Source of the DNA: an uncultured Eubacterium sp.
Lineage (GTDB): Bacteria; Bacillota; Clostridia; Lachnospirales; Lachnospiraceae
NCBI GenBank assembly: GCA_900545725.1
Contig: URAI01000060.1
Span: forward strand, 1 to 14,751
DNA: 14,751 nucleotides
Direction: 5' to 3'
The first letter of the stretch is position 1, and each line of letters starts with the position of its first letter. Of this stretch, positions 8,088 through 14,434 are shown piece by piece. The position numbers and the translations under genes are program-made. Below the pieces are notes generated by a model, which was not told where the DNA came from, ran no database searches, and was given only the letters and a program-made list of their open reading frames with translations.

Positions 8088-9110
8088 TTATTGTTCCTCA
8101 AGATTAGCCGAATTAATCGACTCCATTATCTTTTCTGATATATTACTCTCTTTAAACTTCTTACATTGTATAAGTGAGTTCTTTATCTCCTTAGCCTTAG
8201 CATTGCCATGTGTCTTAACTACAAGACCATTAAGACCTATAAGCGGAGCTCCGCCATATTCGGTTGCATCAAATGACTTCATTGTATCCTTCAATGCTCC
8301 CTTTATAAGAAGTGCTCCTATCTTAGTCTTAAGACTTGACATCATAGCACCTTTTACCTTGCCTATAAGTGTCTTTCCAAGTCCTTCATACAGTTTAAGA
8401 ATAACATTGCCAACAAATGCATCACATACAATTACATCAGCGTTGCCATTCGGAATGTCTCTTGCCTCAATACTGCCGACAAAGTTAATATCCTTACATT
8501 CTTTAAGCATAGGATAGGCTTCCTTAACTAACTGGTTGCCTTTCTCTTCCTCTACTCCTACATTGACTATGGCAACCTTAGGATTCTTAATACCTAAAAC
8601 ATTCTCCATATAGATAGAACCCATCTTAGCCCACTGTACAAGAAATGTTGCTCTTGAATCAACATTAGCTCCACTGTCAACTATAAGTGATACTCCCTTG
8701 GCAGTAGGAATAAGCGGCGCCATCGGAGGTCTTTCGACGCCCTTTAATCTTCCAACAATAACCTGTCCACCTACAAGTATAGCGCCTGAGCTTCCTGCCG
8801 ACACAAATGTATCTGCCTTCTTTTCCTTTACCATGGTAAGTGCCTTTACAAGTGAAGAGTCTTTCTTTCTTCTGACTGCCATTACAGGCGCTTCACCTGT
8901 TTCTATGACATCTCTTGCATCCACTACTTCTATCTGTTCTTTATTATATGTATATTTTGATAATTCTTCTTTAATAAGCTCCTGTCTGCCCACAAGATAT
9001 ACAAATATCCCATTATCAATATTGACAGCATCTACCGCTCCTTTTACAATCTGTCCGGGTGCATTATCTCCACCCATTGCATCTAATGCAACACTAACTT
9101 TATATGCCAT
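8088..9110 (-). CDS. plsX: Phosphate acyltransferase PlsX
   Basis: PlsX converts acyl-ACP to acyl-phosphate, which PlsY then uses to acylate glycerol-3-phosphate. This is the first step of phospholipid synthesis in most Gram-positive bacteria. The 340 residues are typical. Visible family motifs are the N-terminal VALDAMGGDNAPG (7-19), SAGSSGA (104-110), DSGANVD (145-151), NVGVEEEKG (183-191), EYGGAPLIGLNG (284-295) and HGNA (301-304). The ATG has the ribosome binding site GAGAGGA. A good promoter lies upstream. The gene usually follows rpmF directly or after a regulator; here about 4.4 kb of accessory genes separate the two. acpP follows after about 220 bases. Confidence 0.96.
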   Translation of the reverse strand: MAYKVSVALDAMGGDNAPGQIVKGAVDAVNIDNGIFVYLVGRQELIKEELSKYTYNKEQIEVVDARDVIETGEAPVMAVRRKKDSSLVKALTMVKEKKADTFVSAGSSGAILVGGQVIVGRLKGVERPPMAPLIPTAKGVSLIVDSGANVDSRATFLVQWAKMGSIYMENVLGIKNPKVAIVNVGVEEEKGNQLVKEAYPMLKECKDINFVGSIEARDIPNGNADVIVCDAFVGNVILKLYEGLGKTLIGKVKGAMMSSLKTKIGALLIKGALKDTMKSFDATEYGGAPLIGLNGLVVKTHGNAKAKEIKNSLIQCKKFKESNISEKIMESINSANLEEQ

Positions 9111-9167
9111 ATATTCCTCTCGTTTCTAACATATCATCTGATTTTAATGCAAACTGCTAACTTAAAT

Positions 9168-9196
9168 ATAATACTATATATTAATAACAAAATCAA
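9168..9196 (-). promoter_or_regulatory. Sigma-A-type promoter of plsX
   Basis: On the minus strand TTGATT (9196-9191) and TATTAT (9173-9168) are separated by 17 bases. The predicted leader is about 50 nt. It restores transcription of plsX after the accessory block. No terminator was found between the YolD-like gene and this promoter. Confidence 0.7.
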
Positions 9197-9307
9197 GATA
9201 TTCACCATCATGGTTCAGAGCCTGTTCACCGTTATTGTCCAGAGCAGGAAAGTTTATATATTTATCATTTAGAACAATTAACTACCTGCCACCTCTATAC
9301 TCCGTTT

Positions 9308-9733
9308 TCAACATATCTCAATTTCTAACATACATATATCATCAAGATTTATTTTTTTATTGACAATCTGTATCCATCGAAGCTCTTTGTTTAATTTTGC
9401 AACCACTCCCGATAATTCTATATACTCACCTTTATCCTTAAGCCTTACATCCTGTTTGAAATATATAAGTTTAATAATCGGATGTTTACCATGTTTTAGC
9501 TGATTATCTATATCCATAAGGCTGTAATCCATCTGTTGTGCCGACTCCTCTGACAGTTCCACCTTAGAAGCAACAACCTTCTGCCTGGCGGCGATTGCCT
9601 CTGAATGTCCCTTTAATGCTGCAAATGGAGCAAATATCTTAGCTCTTTCTTCAATTGTCATCGTTCTTATCTTTTCAATATCTTTAAATGGATATTGGAC
9701 TTCAATTATATCATCATACTTATGTGTTATCAT
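9308..9733 (-). CDS. YolD-like protein
   Basis: The 141 residues match the YolD-like family by eye. The telling region is MTIEERAKIFAPFAAL (25-40) followed by KGHSEAI (41-47). In Bacillus, yolD-like genes sit next to Y-family polymerase genes of the uvrX/yqjW type; the biochemical role is not established, and an accessory or regulatory role in DNA-damage tolerance is assumed. Here the ATG lies 2 bases after the polymerase stop, so the two are translationally coupled, as in those pairs. GGTGG near the end of the polymerase gene can serve as ribosome binding site. No signal peptide or membrane segment is visible. Confidence 0.85.
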   Translation of the reverse strand: MITHKYDDIIEVQYPFKDIEKIRTMTIEERAKIFAPFAALKGHSEAIAARQKVVASKVELSEESAQQMDYSLMDIDNQLKHGKHPIIKLIYFKQDVRLKDKGEYIELSGVVAKLNKELRWIQIVNKKINLDDICMLEIEIC

Positions 9734-9735
9734 AT

Positions 9736-11133
9736 CTATGCTTTATGACCACCTATCTGATTATTCCTTTCTTTGGCAGTCGCTCCTTTTTCAAGATTCA
9801 TTCCCTTTAAAATGGCATTTTTGCCAAATTTATTTTTAATATCAATCATGGTTTCCTGCAATTTCCGTTCTCTTTCACTCTCTTTTGTATCCGTAAACAG
9901 ACTAAGCTGTTCATATCCCTCCTCGGTAATATTATTTGCACACAATGTAAAACGTTTAACCTTAAGCTGTCTGGACATAATCCTGTCAAATAGTCCGCCA
10001 AATGCCTCCACGAGCTTAACTGAACTGTTCGTGGCCTCGCTAAGAGCAGCCGTTCCATGAGCTGATTTAGGCACCCTTCTTCCATAACCGTCATAAGCCA
10101 TCTCACCATGATATCCACTGTGTTCTACATCAATCCTGTCGTAGCCAAGTGTAAGTGTCACACTCTGCGTTACTTTTCTTTCACTTACGAGTTCTAATGC
10201 AATCTCATCTGCCATCTCTTTGACAACAATTCTTGCCCTGTCATACTCATAAGCACAGCCAAGCACCTGACCTGACGATATACTATTAGTTGACGGCTTA
10301 TATTTTTTAATATCTGCTATCGTACATGGTTCATATCCCCATGCATGGTCAATGAGAAGCTGTGCATCTACGCCAAACATATCCGATAAAATTCCGGCAT
10401 TGTGTAATGACGTTCTTGCAATATCTCCCATAGTATATATCCCACTTTGTTCAAGCCTGTTTGCAATGCCCTTTCCCACACGCCAGAAATCCGTTATAGG
10501 TGTATGATTCCACAGATATTTTCTATATGTCATCTCATCAAGACTTGCAATTCTTACCCCGTCAGCATCTGCCTGAACATGCTTTGCCATAATATCCATC
10601 GCTATTTTGGCAAGATACAGATTAGTTCCAATTCCTGCCGTAGCTGTTATTCTGGTCTTTTCATATATATTATGGATTATATTGACAGTAATCTCATATG
10701 AAGTCATCTCATAAAGCGTAAGATAATCAGTTATATCTATAAACACCTCATCTATGCTGTATACATGTATATCCTCAGAACTTACATACTTAAGATATTC
10801 TTCGTATATTGCCGCCGATACCTCTATATATTTATGCATGCGTGGAGATGCCACTATATAATCAATCTGTCTGCCGGTAAGTTTCTTAATCTCATTTACT
10901 TTCTGAACTACTTCAAATAATCTTGCCCTTCCTGATATTCCATATGCCTTAAGCGATGGAGATACAGCAAGACATATAGTCTTTTCAGTTCTTGACGCAT
11001 CCGCAACCACAAGATTAGTTGTCAATGGATCAAGACCCCTTTCAACACATTCCACAGAAGCATAAAATGATTTCAAATCAATTGCAATATATATTCTGTT
11101 ATTTTTCATTTTTTCATTTATTATATTCTGCAT
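9736..11133 (-). CDS. Y-family DNA polymerase (UvrX/DinB type)
   Basis: This is a translesion polymerase, expected to copy past damaged bases at reduced fidelity. The 465 residues begin the palm domain with YIAIDLKSFYASVE (15-28), giving the first catalytic aspartate D19 and aromatic residues F23/Y24 at the steric-gate region. SIDEVFID (126-133) gives D128 and E129. A helix-hairpin-helix thumb region lies near 214-240 (WRVGKGIANRLE) and a little-finger domain fills about 280-400. QLSLF (409-413) is an excellent beta-clamp-binding motif. Such polymerases form a UvrX-like group in Firmicutes, often on phages and mobile elements. The ATG has the ribosome binding site GGGAGA. No LexA-type GAAC-N4-GTTC box was found upstream, so SOS control is not shown by the sequence. 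Confidence 0.92.
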   Translation of the reverse strand: MQNIINEKMKNNRIYIAIDLKSFYASVECVERGLDPLTTNLVVADASRTEKTICLAVSPSLKAYGISGRARLFEVVQKVNEIKKLTGRQIDYIVASPRMHKYIEVSAAIYEEYLKYVSSEDIHVYSIDEVFIDITDYLTLYEMTSYEITVNIIHNIYEKTRITATAGIGTNLYLAKIAMDIMAKHVQADADGVRIASLDEMTYRKYLWNHTPITDFWRVGKGIANRLEQSGIYTMGDIARTSLHNAGILSDMFGVDAQLLIDHAWGYEPCTIADIKKYKPSTNSISSGQVLGCAYEYDRARIVVKEMADEIALELVSERKVTQSVTLTLGYDRIDVEHSGYHGEMAYDGYGRRVPKSAHGTAALSEATNSSVKLVEAFGGLFDRIMSRQLKVKRFTLCANNITEEGYEQLSLFTDTKESERERKLQETMIDIKNKFGKNAILKGMNLEKGATAKERNNQIGGHKA

Positions 11134-11206
11134 ATATTCTCCCTACACTTTATATATTAAGGTATATATATTTTATATCAAATGTCATGTCTGTTATTTA
11201 ATATTA

Positions 11207-11215
11207 ATTATATCA
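11207..11215 (-). promoter_or_regulatory. Candidate extended -10 promoter for the polymerase
   Basis: The minus strand reads TGATATAAT, an extended -10 element (TGn plus TATAAT), about 75 bases before the polymerase ATG and just after the STAS gene terminator. No good -35 box is seen. The same TGATATAATTA stretch occurs upstream of the secreted repeat protein. Confidence 0.45.
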
Positions 11216-11231
11216 GTTTTACCGGAATAAT

Positions 11232-11277
11232 AAAACAGCCAGAATAAATACAGTTATTACTGCTTTATCCTGACTGT
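11232..11277 (-). terminator. Strong intrinsic terminator downstream of the STAS gene
   Basis: On the minus strand a 14-bp stem (11277-11264 with 11248-11235) contains two G-T pairs and closes a loop that itself holds a 4-bp stem (11262-11259 with 11254-11251). TTTTATTATT follows. The G-T pairs mark the minus strand as the functional direction. It separates the partner-switching pair from the polymerase unit. Confidence 0.85.
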
Positions 11278-11385
11278 CATATGTATATCACTTTACAATT
11301 ATATATGCTGTTCCGATTGATATAAGGAAGCTTTAAACATTTTCTTTACCATGTGTAATTCTATTAATTATTCCTGTCTAAACAA

Positions 11386-11685
11386 TTATCTTATATCAAG
11401 AATATCTGAGAATCCTGTTATATCAAATATCTCCTTAACACTTTCATTTACATTAGAAATATATAATGTTCCTGATGTTTTAGTCATTCTCTTATGTAAT
11501 GACAGTATTATCCTAAGACCTGCTGATGATACATATTCTGTATCTTTCAGGTCGAGATTTAGTTCTGTAATCCCTGCCGGAATATCCTTAAGCTTACTTT
11601 CTAATTCAGGTGATGTTGATGCATCAAGTCTTCCATCTATTGCAGCTGTCATCTTTTTGTTCTCAATATCTGTTGTTACTGTCAT
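11386..11685 (-). CDS. STAS-domain anti-sigma factor antagonist
   Basis: This is a small SpoIIAA/RsbV-like protein that, when unphosphorylated, would bind an anti-sigma-factor kinase and release the kinase's target. The 99 residues are one STAS domain. YVSSAGLR (51-58) aligns with the phosphorylation site of SpoIIAA; S54 aligns with SpoIIAA Ser58 by eye, with S53 as the alternative. The ATG at 11685 has a purine-rich AAGGAAGG about 14 bases upstream, farther than usual. A nearer ATG at 11698 is out of frame. The gene follows the kinase gene by 40 bases, so one transcript is likely. Order is kinase then antagonist, opposite to rsbV-rsbW. No sigma factor gene is adjacent, so the target is unknown. 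Confidence 0.88.
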   Translation of the reverse strand: MTVTTDIENKKMTAAIDGRLDASTSPELESKLKDIPAGITELNLDLKDTEYVSSAGLRIILSLHKRMTKTSGTLYISNVNESVKEIFDITGFSDILDIR

Positions 11686-11725
11686 TTTTAATTACCATGC
11701 CTTCCTTAATATTAAGCTCATAGTT

Positions 11726-12136
11726 CTAATCAATAGTCTTTTTAATAACAAGTATATTCTGCCCATCCTGTCTTGTATATGTCATATCATCCATGAGTTT
11801 CTTAAATATACATATTCCAAGACCACCTATTGGTCTGTCATCTGCATTAAGAGTTATATCAGGTTCTTCTTTTTCCAGTGGATTATACTGCTTCCCATTG
11901 TCCTTTAGGACAAGAACTGCTTTCCCCTGTTCTATTCCATATCCGGCTTCAACCATATCCGCTTCGCCATAATATACGATATTAGAGAAAATCTCATCCA
12001 GTGCAATATTGAACTTAGTAATAATCTTCATACTCACTCCAAGCTGTCTAAATCCATCTTCAATATATTGTGTAACCATCTCAATATTATCAAGTTTCGG
12101 TTCAACTTTAATCCTGTTAAGCTTATCACTTTTCAT
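11726..12136 (-). CDS. HATPase anti-sigma-factor-type serine kinase
   Basis: This is an RsbW/SpoIIAB-like protein of the GHKL ATPase fold, expected to phosphorylate the STAS protein encoded next to it and to hold or release a partner. The 136 residues show the N-box ALDEIFSNI with E48 and N52, the G1 box DNG (79-81) and the glycine-rich GGLGI (104-108). The ATG at 12136 follows AGGAGAGG at good spacing. A GTG at 12142 would overlap that ribosome binding site, so I reject it. No terminator is visible in the 80 bases between the secreted repeat protein and this gene, so read-through from that gene is possible. The bound target, a sigma factor or another protein, cannot be read from the window. 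Confidence 0.87.
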   Translation of the reverse strand: MKSDKLNRIKVEPKLDNIEMVTQYIEDGFRQLGVSMKIITKFNIALDEIFSNIVYYGEADMVEAGYGIEQGKAVLVLKDNGKQYNPLEKEEPDITLNADDRPIGGLGICIFKKLMDDMTYTRQDGQNILVIKKTID

Positions 12137-12216
12137 ATGCACCTCTCCTTTTGATTATTGCATATATTCCATAAGGCAACCGTCACCTGATAATCTTTTA
12201 TGTTTATTTTTGAAAA

Positions 12217-13395
12217 TTATAGCTTATTTACCTTAACATAATATAAACTTACATCTCCATCATAATCCCTAAGATTCAGATTTCCTTTTTTCAAAGGAGT
12301 ATCTCTTCTGTATTCCGGACCATCCAGACTTCCTATGCATATTTTAAACAGATATCCTCCATGCGAATTATATTCTCTGCTTAACATATATCCACTGTAA
12401 TAATAGTCATCAACCATATTTCCATGATTATCAACTTCAACAGTCACTGAATCTTTACCTATATATGAACCATCAAGATCATACCATTTCACATTCCTGA
12501 CCTCTGTATTTTTTCTTCTTGTACATCTTCCATTTACAACGTCATATGTATAACCATCATATTCACATGTTCCCGTATAATTTTTATTAACACAGCCATT
12601 TAATACATACCAGTAAATATCATTATCATATACTACTCCTGTGAAACTAAAATCCACTTTTCCATCATATATTTTCCACTCTCCATAATCATTTTCCGCA
12701 AGTCCCGTATATGAAAAATCTATGCGGCCGCCATTAAAATACCACCATGTATCAGTAGCTTCATCATATATAAGTCCATTGGCGTCAAAATCTACACTTC
12801 CTCCTGAAATTTTCCACCAGCCCTGCTCATTATGTGCCAAACCATTATAATCAAAATCTACCTTTCCATTTATAACATACCACCAGCCGTATTCATTCTG
12901 CACAAGGTCATTACAGCTAAAATCTACACATCCATTTGTTACTTTCCACCAGCCATATTCGTTCTGCGCAAGACCGTTATAACTAAAATCTACTCTTCCG
13001 TTTGTCACTTTCCACCAGCCATATTCATTCTGTGCAAGGTCGTTATAATTAAAATCTACACATCCGCCTGATACTTTCCACCAGCCATATTCGTTCTGTG
13101 CAAGGTCATTATAGTTAAAATCTACACATCCGCCTGTCACTTTCCACCAGCCATATTCATTCTCAACAATACCATCATATTCTGTGTCAAGCTGACCTGC
13201 ACTATTATAACAGCGCCATACGCCGTCATCATCATAATTCAAATGATAATCAGAGCTGTCATAATACTCCTGTGCATACGCAGTGACAAATGTACTACTT
13301 TCACCTGACATACCGGCTCCTGCCATAACACCCAGTGCCATAATTGCTGCCACTGCAAACATCTTAACTGCTTTAAATAATCCTTTCTTTATCAT
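12217..13395 (-). CDS. Secreted protein with 22-residue aromatic repeats
   Basis: I do not recognise a named family. Counting from the ATG at 13395, which has a near-perfect AGGAGG, the protein has 392 residues. A signal peptide spans about 1-41 (basic n-region, hydrophobic 12-29, likely cut after AYA at 39-41). About ten repeats of roughly 22 residues follow (about 50-290), with the consensus NEYGWWKVxNGxVDFxYNGLAQ. The WW pairs lie exactly 22 residues apart at 83, 105, 127, 149, 171 and 193. They recall glucan- or choline-binding wall repeats, but the resemblance is only by pattern. The last repeats are more diverged. Residues 300-392 form a non-repetitive, Tyr/Asp-rich domain. There is no LPXTG motif or membrane anchor. 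Cell-surface or polysaccharide binding is a guess. Confidence 0.85.
   Translation of the reverse strand: MIKKGLFKAVKMFAVAAIMALGVMAGAGMSGESSTFVTAYAQEYYDSSDYHLNYDDDGVWRCYNSAGQLDTEYDGIVENEYGWWKVTGGCVDFNYNDLAQNEYGWWKVSGGCVDFNYNDLAQNEYGWWKVTNGRVDFSYNGLAQNEYGWWKVTNGCVDFSCNDLVQNEYGWWYVINGKVDFDYNGLAHNEQGWWKISGGSVDFDANGLIYDEATDTWWYFNGGRIDFSYTGLAENDYGEWKIYDGKVDFSFTGVVYDNDIYWYVLNGCVNKNYTGTCEYDGYTYDVVNGRCTRRKNTEVRNVKWYDLDGSYIGKDSVTVEVDNHGNMVDDYYYSGYMLSREYNSHGGYLFKICIGSLDGPEYRRDTPLKKGNLNLRDYDGDVSLYYVKVNKL
12781..13180 (-). repeat. 66-bp in-frame tandem repeat inside the secreted protein gene
   Basis: The word CCACCAGCC recurs at 12814, 12880, 12946, 13012, 13078 and 13144, exactly 66 bases apart. The copies between about 12880 and 13150 are nearly identical at the DNA level. 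The period keeps the reading frame (22 codons). This suggests recent duplication or gene conversion, and copy number may vary between strains. Confidence 0.88.
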
Positions 13396-13451
13396 AGTCT
13401 TTTCCTCCTGAAATATAATAAATGCCAATGTATAGTGCCACATTTAATATA

Positions 13452-13460
13452 ATTATATCA
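13452..13460 (-). promoter_or_regulatory. Candidate extended -10 promoter of the secreted protein gene
   Basis: The minus strand reads TGATATAAT about 60 bases before the ATG and downstream of the rpmF terminator. The -35 region is poor (TTTAAG at 16-base spacing). It shares TGATATAATTA with the polymerase upstream region. Confidence 0.5.
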
Positions 13461-13485
13461 TATATTTTAAAATCTTAAACTGAAC

Positions 13486-13515
13486 AAAAAAGGGTTAAGC
13501 ACAACGCCTAACCCT
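13486..13515 (-). terminator. Intrinsic terminator downstream of rpmF
   Basis: On the minus strand AGGGTTAGGC (13515-13506) pairs with GCTTAACCCT (13500-13491) through ten pairs, one of them G-T, around a 5-base loop. The stem runs into six T's. It ends the yceD-rpmF transcript. Confidence 0.9.
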
Positions 13516-13534
13516 AATATCAGCTATATAACAA

Positions 13535-13714
13535 TTAGTCAACAGCTACGATTTCTTTTTTATTGTATGATCCACAAGCCTTGCAGACTCTGTGAGGCAT
13601 CATTAAAGCACCACACTTGCTGCACTTTACGAGATTAGGAGCGCTCATCTTCCAATTAGCTCTTCTCTTGTCTCTTCTTGCCTTTGAAGATTTATTCTTT
13701 GGACAAATTGACAT
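13535..13714 (-). CDS. rpmF: Ribosomal protein L32 (bL32), zinc form
   Basis: bL32 is a small protein of the large ribosomal subunit. The 59 residues begin MSICPKNKSSKARRDKRRAN, the typical basic N-terminus. They carry two cysteine pairs, CSKC (31-34) and CKAC (44-47), so this is the zinc-binding version. The ATG follows a perfect AAGGAGGTG that overlaps the end of the yceD gene, whose stop is 2 bases upstream, so the two are translationally coupled. This gene order is conserved across many bacteria. A terminator follows directly. The usual next gene, plsX, lies about 4.4 kb downstream here. Confidence 0.95.
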   Translation of the reverse strand: MSICPKNKSSKARRDKRRANWKMSAPNLVKCSKCGALMMPHRVCKACGSYNKKEIVAVD

Positions 13715-13716
13715 GG

Positions 13717-14241
13717 TTACACCTCCTTAAAATTGTTTAAAATATCTTTGAAAACAGACATTCTTGGATCCAGGGACTCTCTGTCACAACCACATTCTGC
13801 AATGTTCAGGTTAGCACCGCACTTTAAGCAAAGACCTTTACAGTCTTCACGGCACAATGTCTTGCCTGGCATATTCAGCAGAACTTCGCCGAAAATTAGT
13901 TTGTCCACGTCTAGGTTGTATCCATCAATATAGTCTTGTTCTTCCTGTTCTTCTACCCCTTCTGATTCCTGATTAAGATCAACATTCTTGTCAATGCAAT
14001 ATTCTATATCAGTATTAACAGGTTCTAAGCATCTATCGCAAGGAATAATCAATGTCATCCTTCCCTCACCCGTTATAGTAAGCTTATTCTTACCAGCTTT
14101 CTTAATAGAAAGTTCAACAGGCTGTTTAACAGCAATATCATATGAAGAGATTCCAGTATCAATAACATTCATCTCTATATCCGCTGTTACAGATAAATCT
14201 TCCTTTGTGCCGGATAAAAGATCTCTTAAATCAATTAGCAT
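13717..14241 (-). CDS. DUF177 (YceD-like) family protein
   Basis: This family is found almost always upstream of rpmF. Its exact function is not settled; plant and bacterial members are linked to 23S rRNA accumulation. The 174 residues show the conserved PCDRC motif (67-71) and a C-terminal CREDCKGLCLKCG (130-142), plus C150 and C152, which together look like a metal site. An acidic stretch spans about 91-103. The ATG at 14241 follows GGAGA. A TTG at 14253 would add four residues but lacks a ribosome binding site. The stop is 2 bases before rpmF, and the gene has a strong promoter with a structured leader. Confidence 0.92.
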   Translation of the reverse strand: MLIDLRDLLSGTKEDLSVTADIEMNVIDTGISSYDIAVKQPVELSIKKAGKNKLTITGEGRMTLIIPCDRCLEPVNTDIEYCIDKNVDLNQESEGVEEQEEQDYIDGYNLDVDKLIFGEVLLNMPGKTLCREDCKGLCLKCGANLNIAECGCDRESLDPRMSVFKDILNNFKEV

Positions 14242-14253
14242 AATTGTCTCCAA

Positions 14254-14301
14254 TTCACACTATTTAAGTGTGAAAATACTAATGTAATTTCCACACTTAA
14301 A
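14254..14301 (-). promoter_or_regulatory. Hairpin-forming leader of yceD-rpmF
   Basis: A 14-bp inverted repeat (14263-14276 with 14288-14301, one G-T pair in minus-strand RNA) begins within a few bases of the expected transcript start. A second stem (14268-14274 with 14254-14260, 7 bp, 7-base loop) uses part of the same sequence and ends 2 bases before the GGAGA ribosome binding site. The two structures exclude each other. The three GTGTG-containing copies could instead be a protein-binding operator. Confidence 0.55.
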
Positions 14302-14303
14302 CT

Positions 14304-14332
14304 ATTATACGCACCTTTATAATATTTGTCAA
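14304..14332 (-). promoter_or_regulatory. Consensus sigma-A promoter of yceD-rpmF
   Basis: On the minus strand TTGACA (14332-14327) and TATAAT (14309-14304) are separated by exactly 17 bases. Both hexamers match the consensus fully. Transcription should start near 14297. High expression is expected for a ribosomal protein gene. Confidence 0.92.
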
Positions 14333-14434
14333 TAATAATTTGTCGTTATTTGAAGATAATTTATAATAATCCTATTATACAGAAATAATTGTATAAATTC
14401 CCTGTAAAAACTGCTTATCAGTGACTGTCTGCAA

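Noticed and set aside
11351..11908. Plus-strand 185-residue reading frame
   Set aside because: It is antisense to the STAS and kinase genes, which show clear family motifs and good start signals on the minus strand.
13408..13432. Sigma-54-like promoter (TGGCAC ... TTGGCA) before the secreted protein gene
   Set aside because: The GG-to-GC spacing is 12 bases; sigma-54 needs 10. No activator gene is nearby.
13396..13443. Upstream ATG at 13443 as start of the secreted protein
   Set aside because: It has no ribosome binding site and would place a non-signal extension before a good signal peptide; the ATG at 13395 follows a near-perfect AGGAGG.
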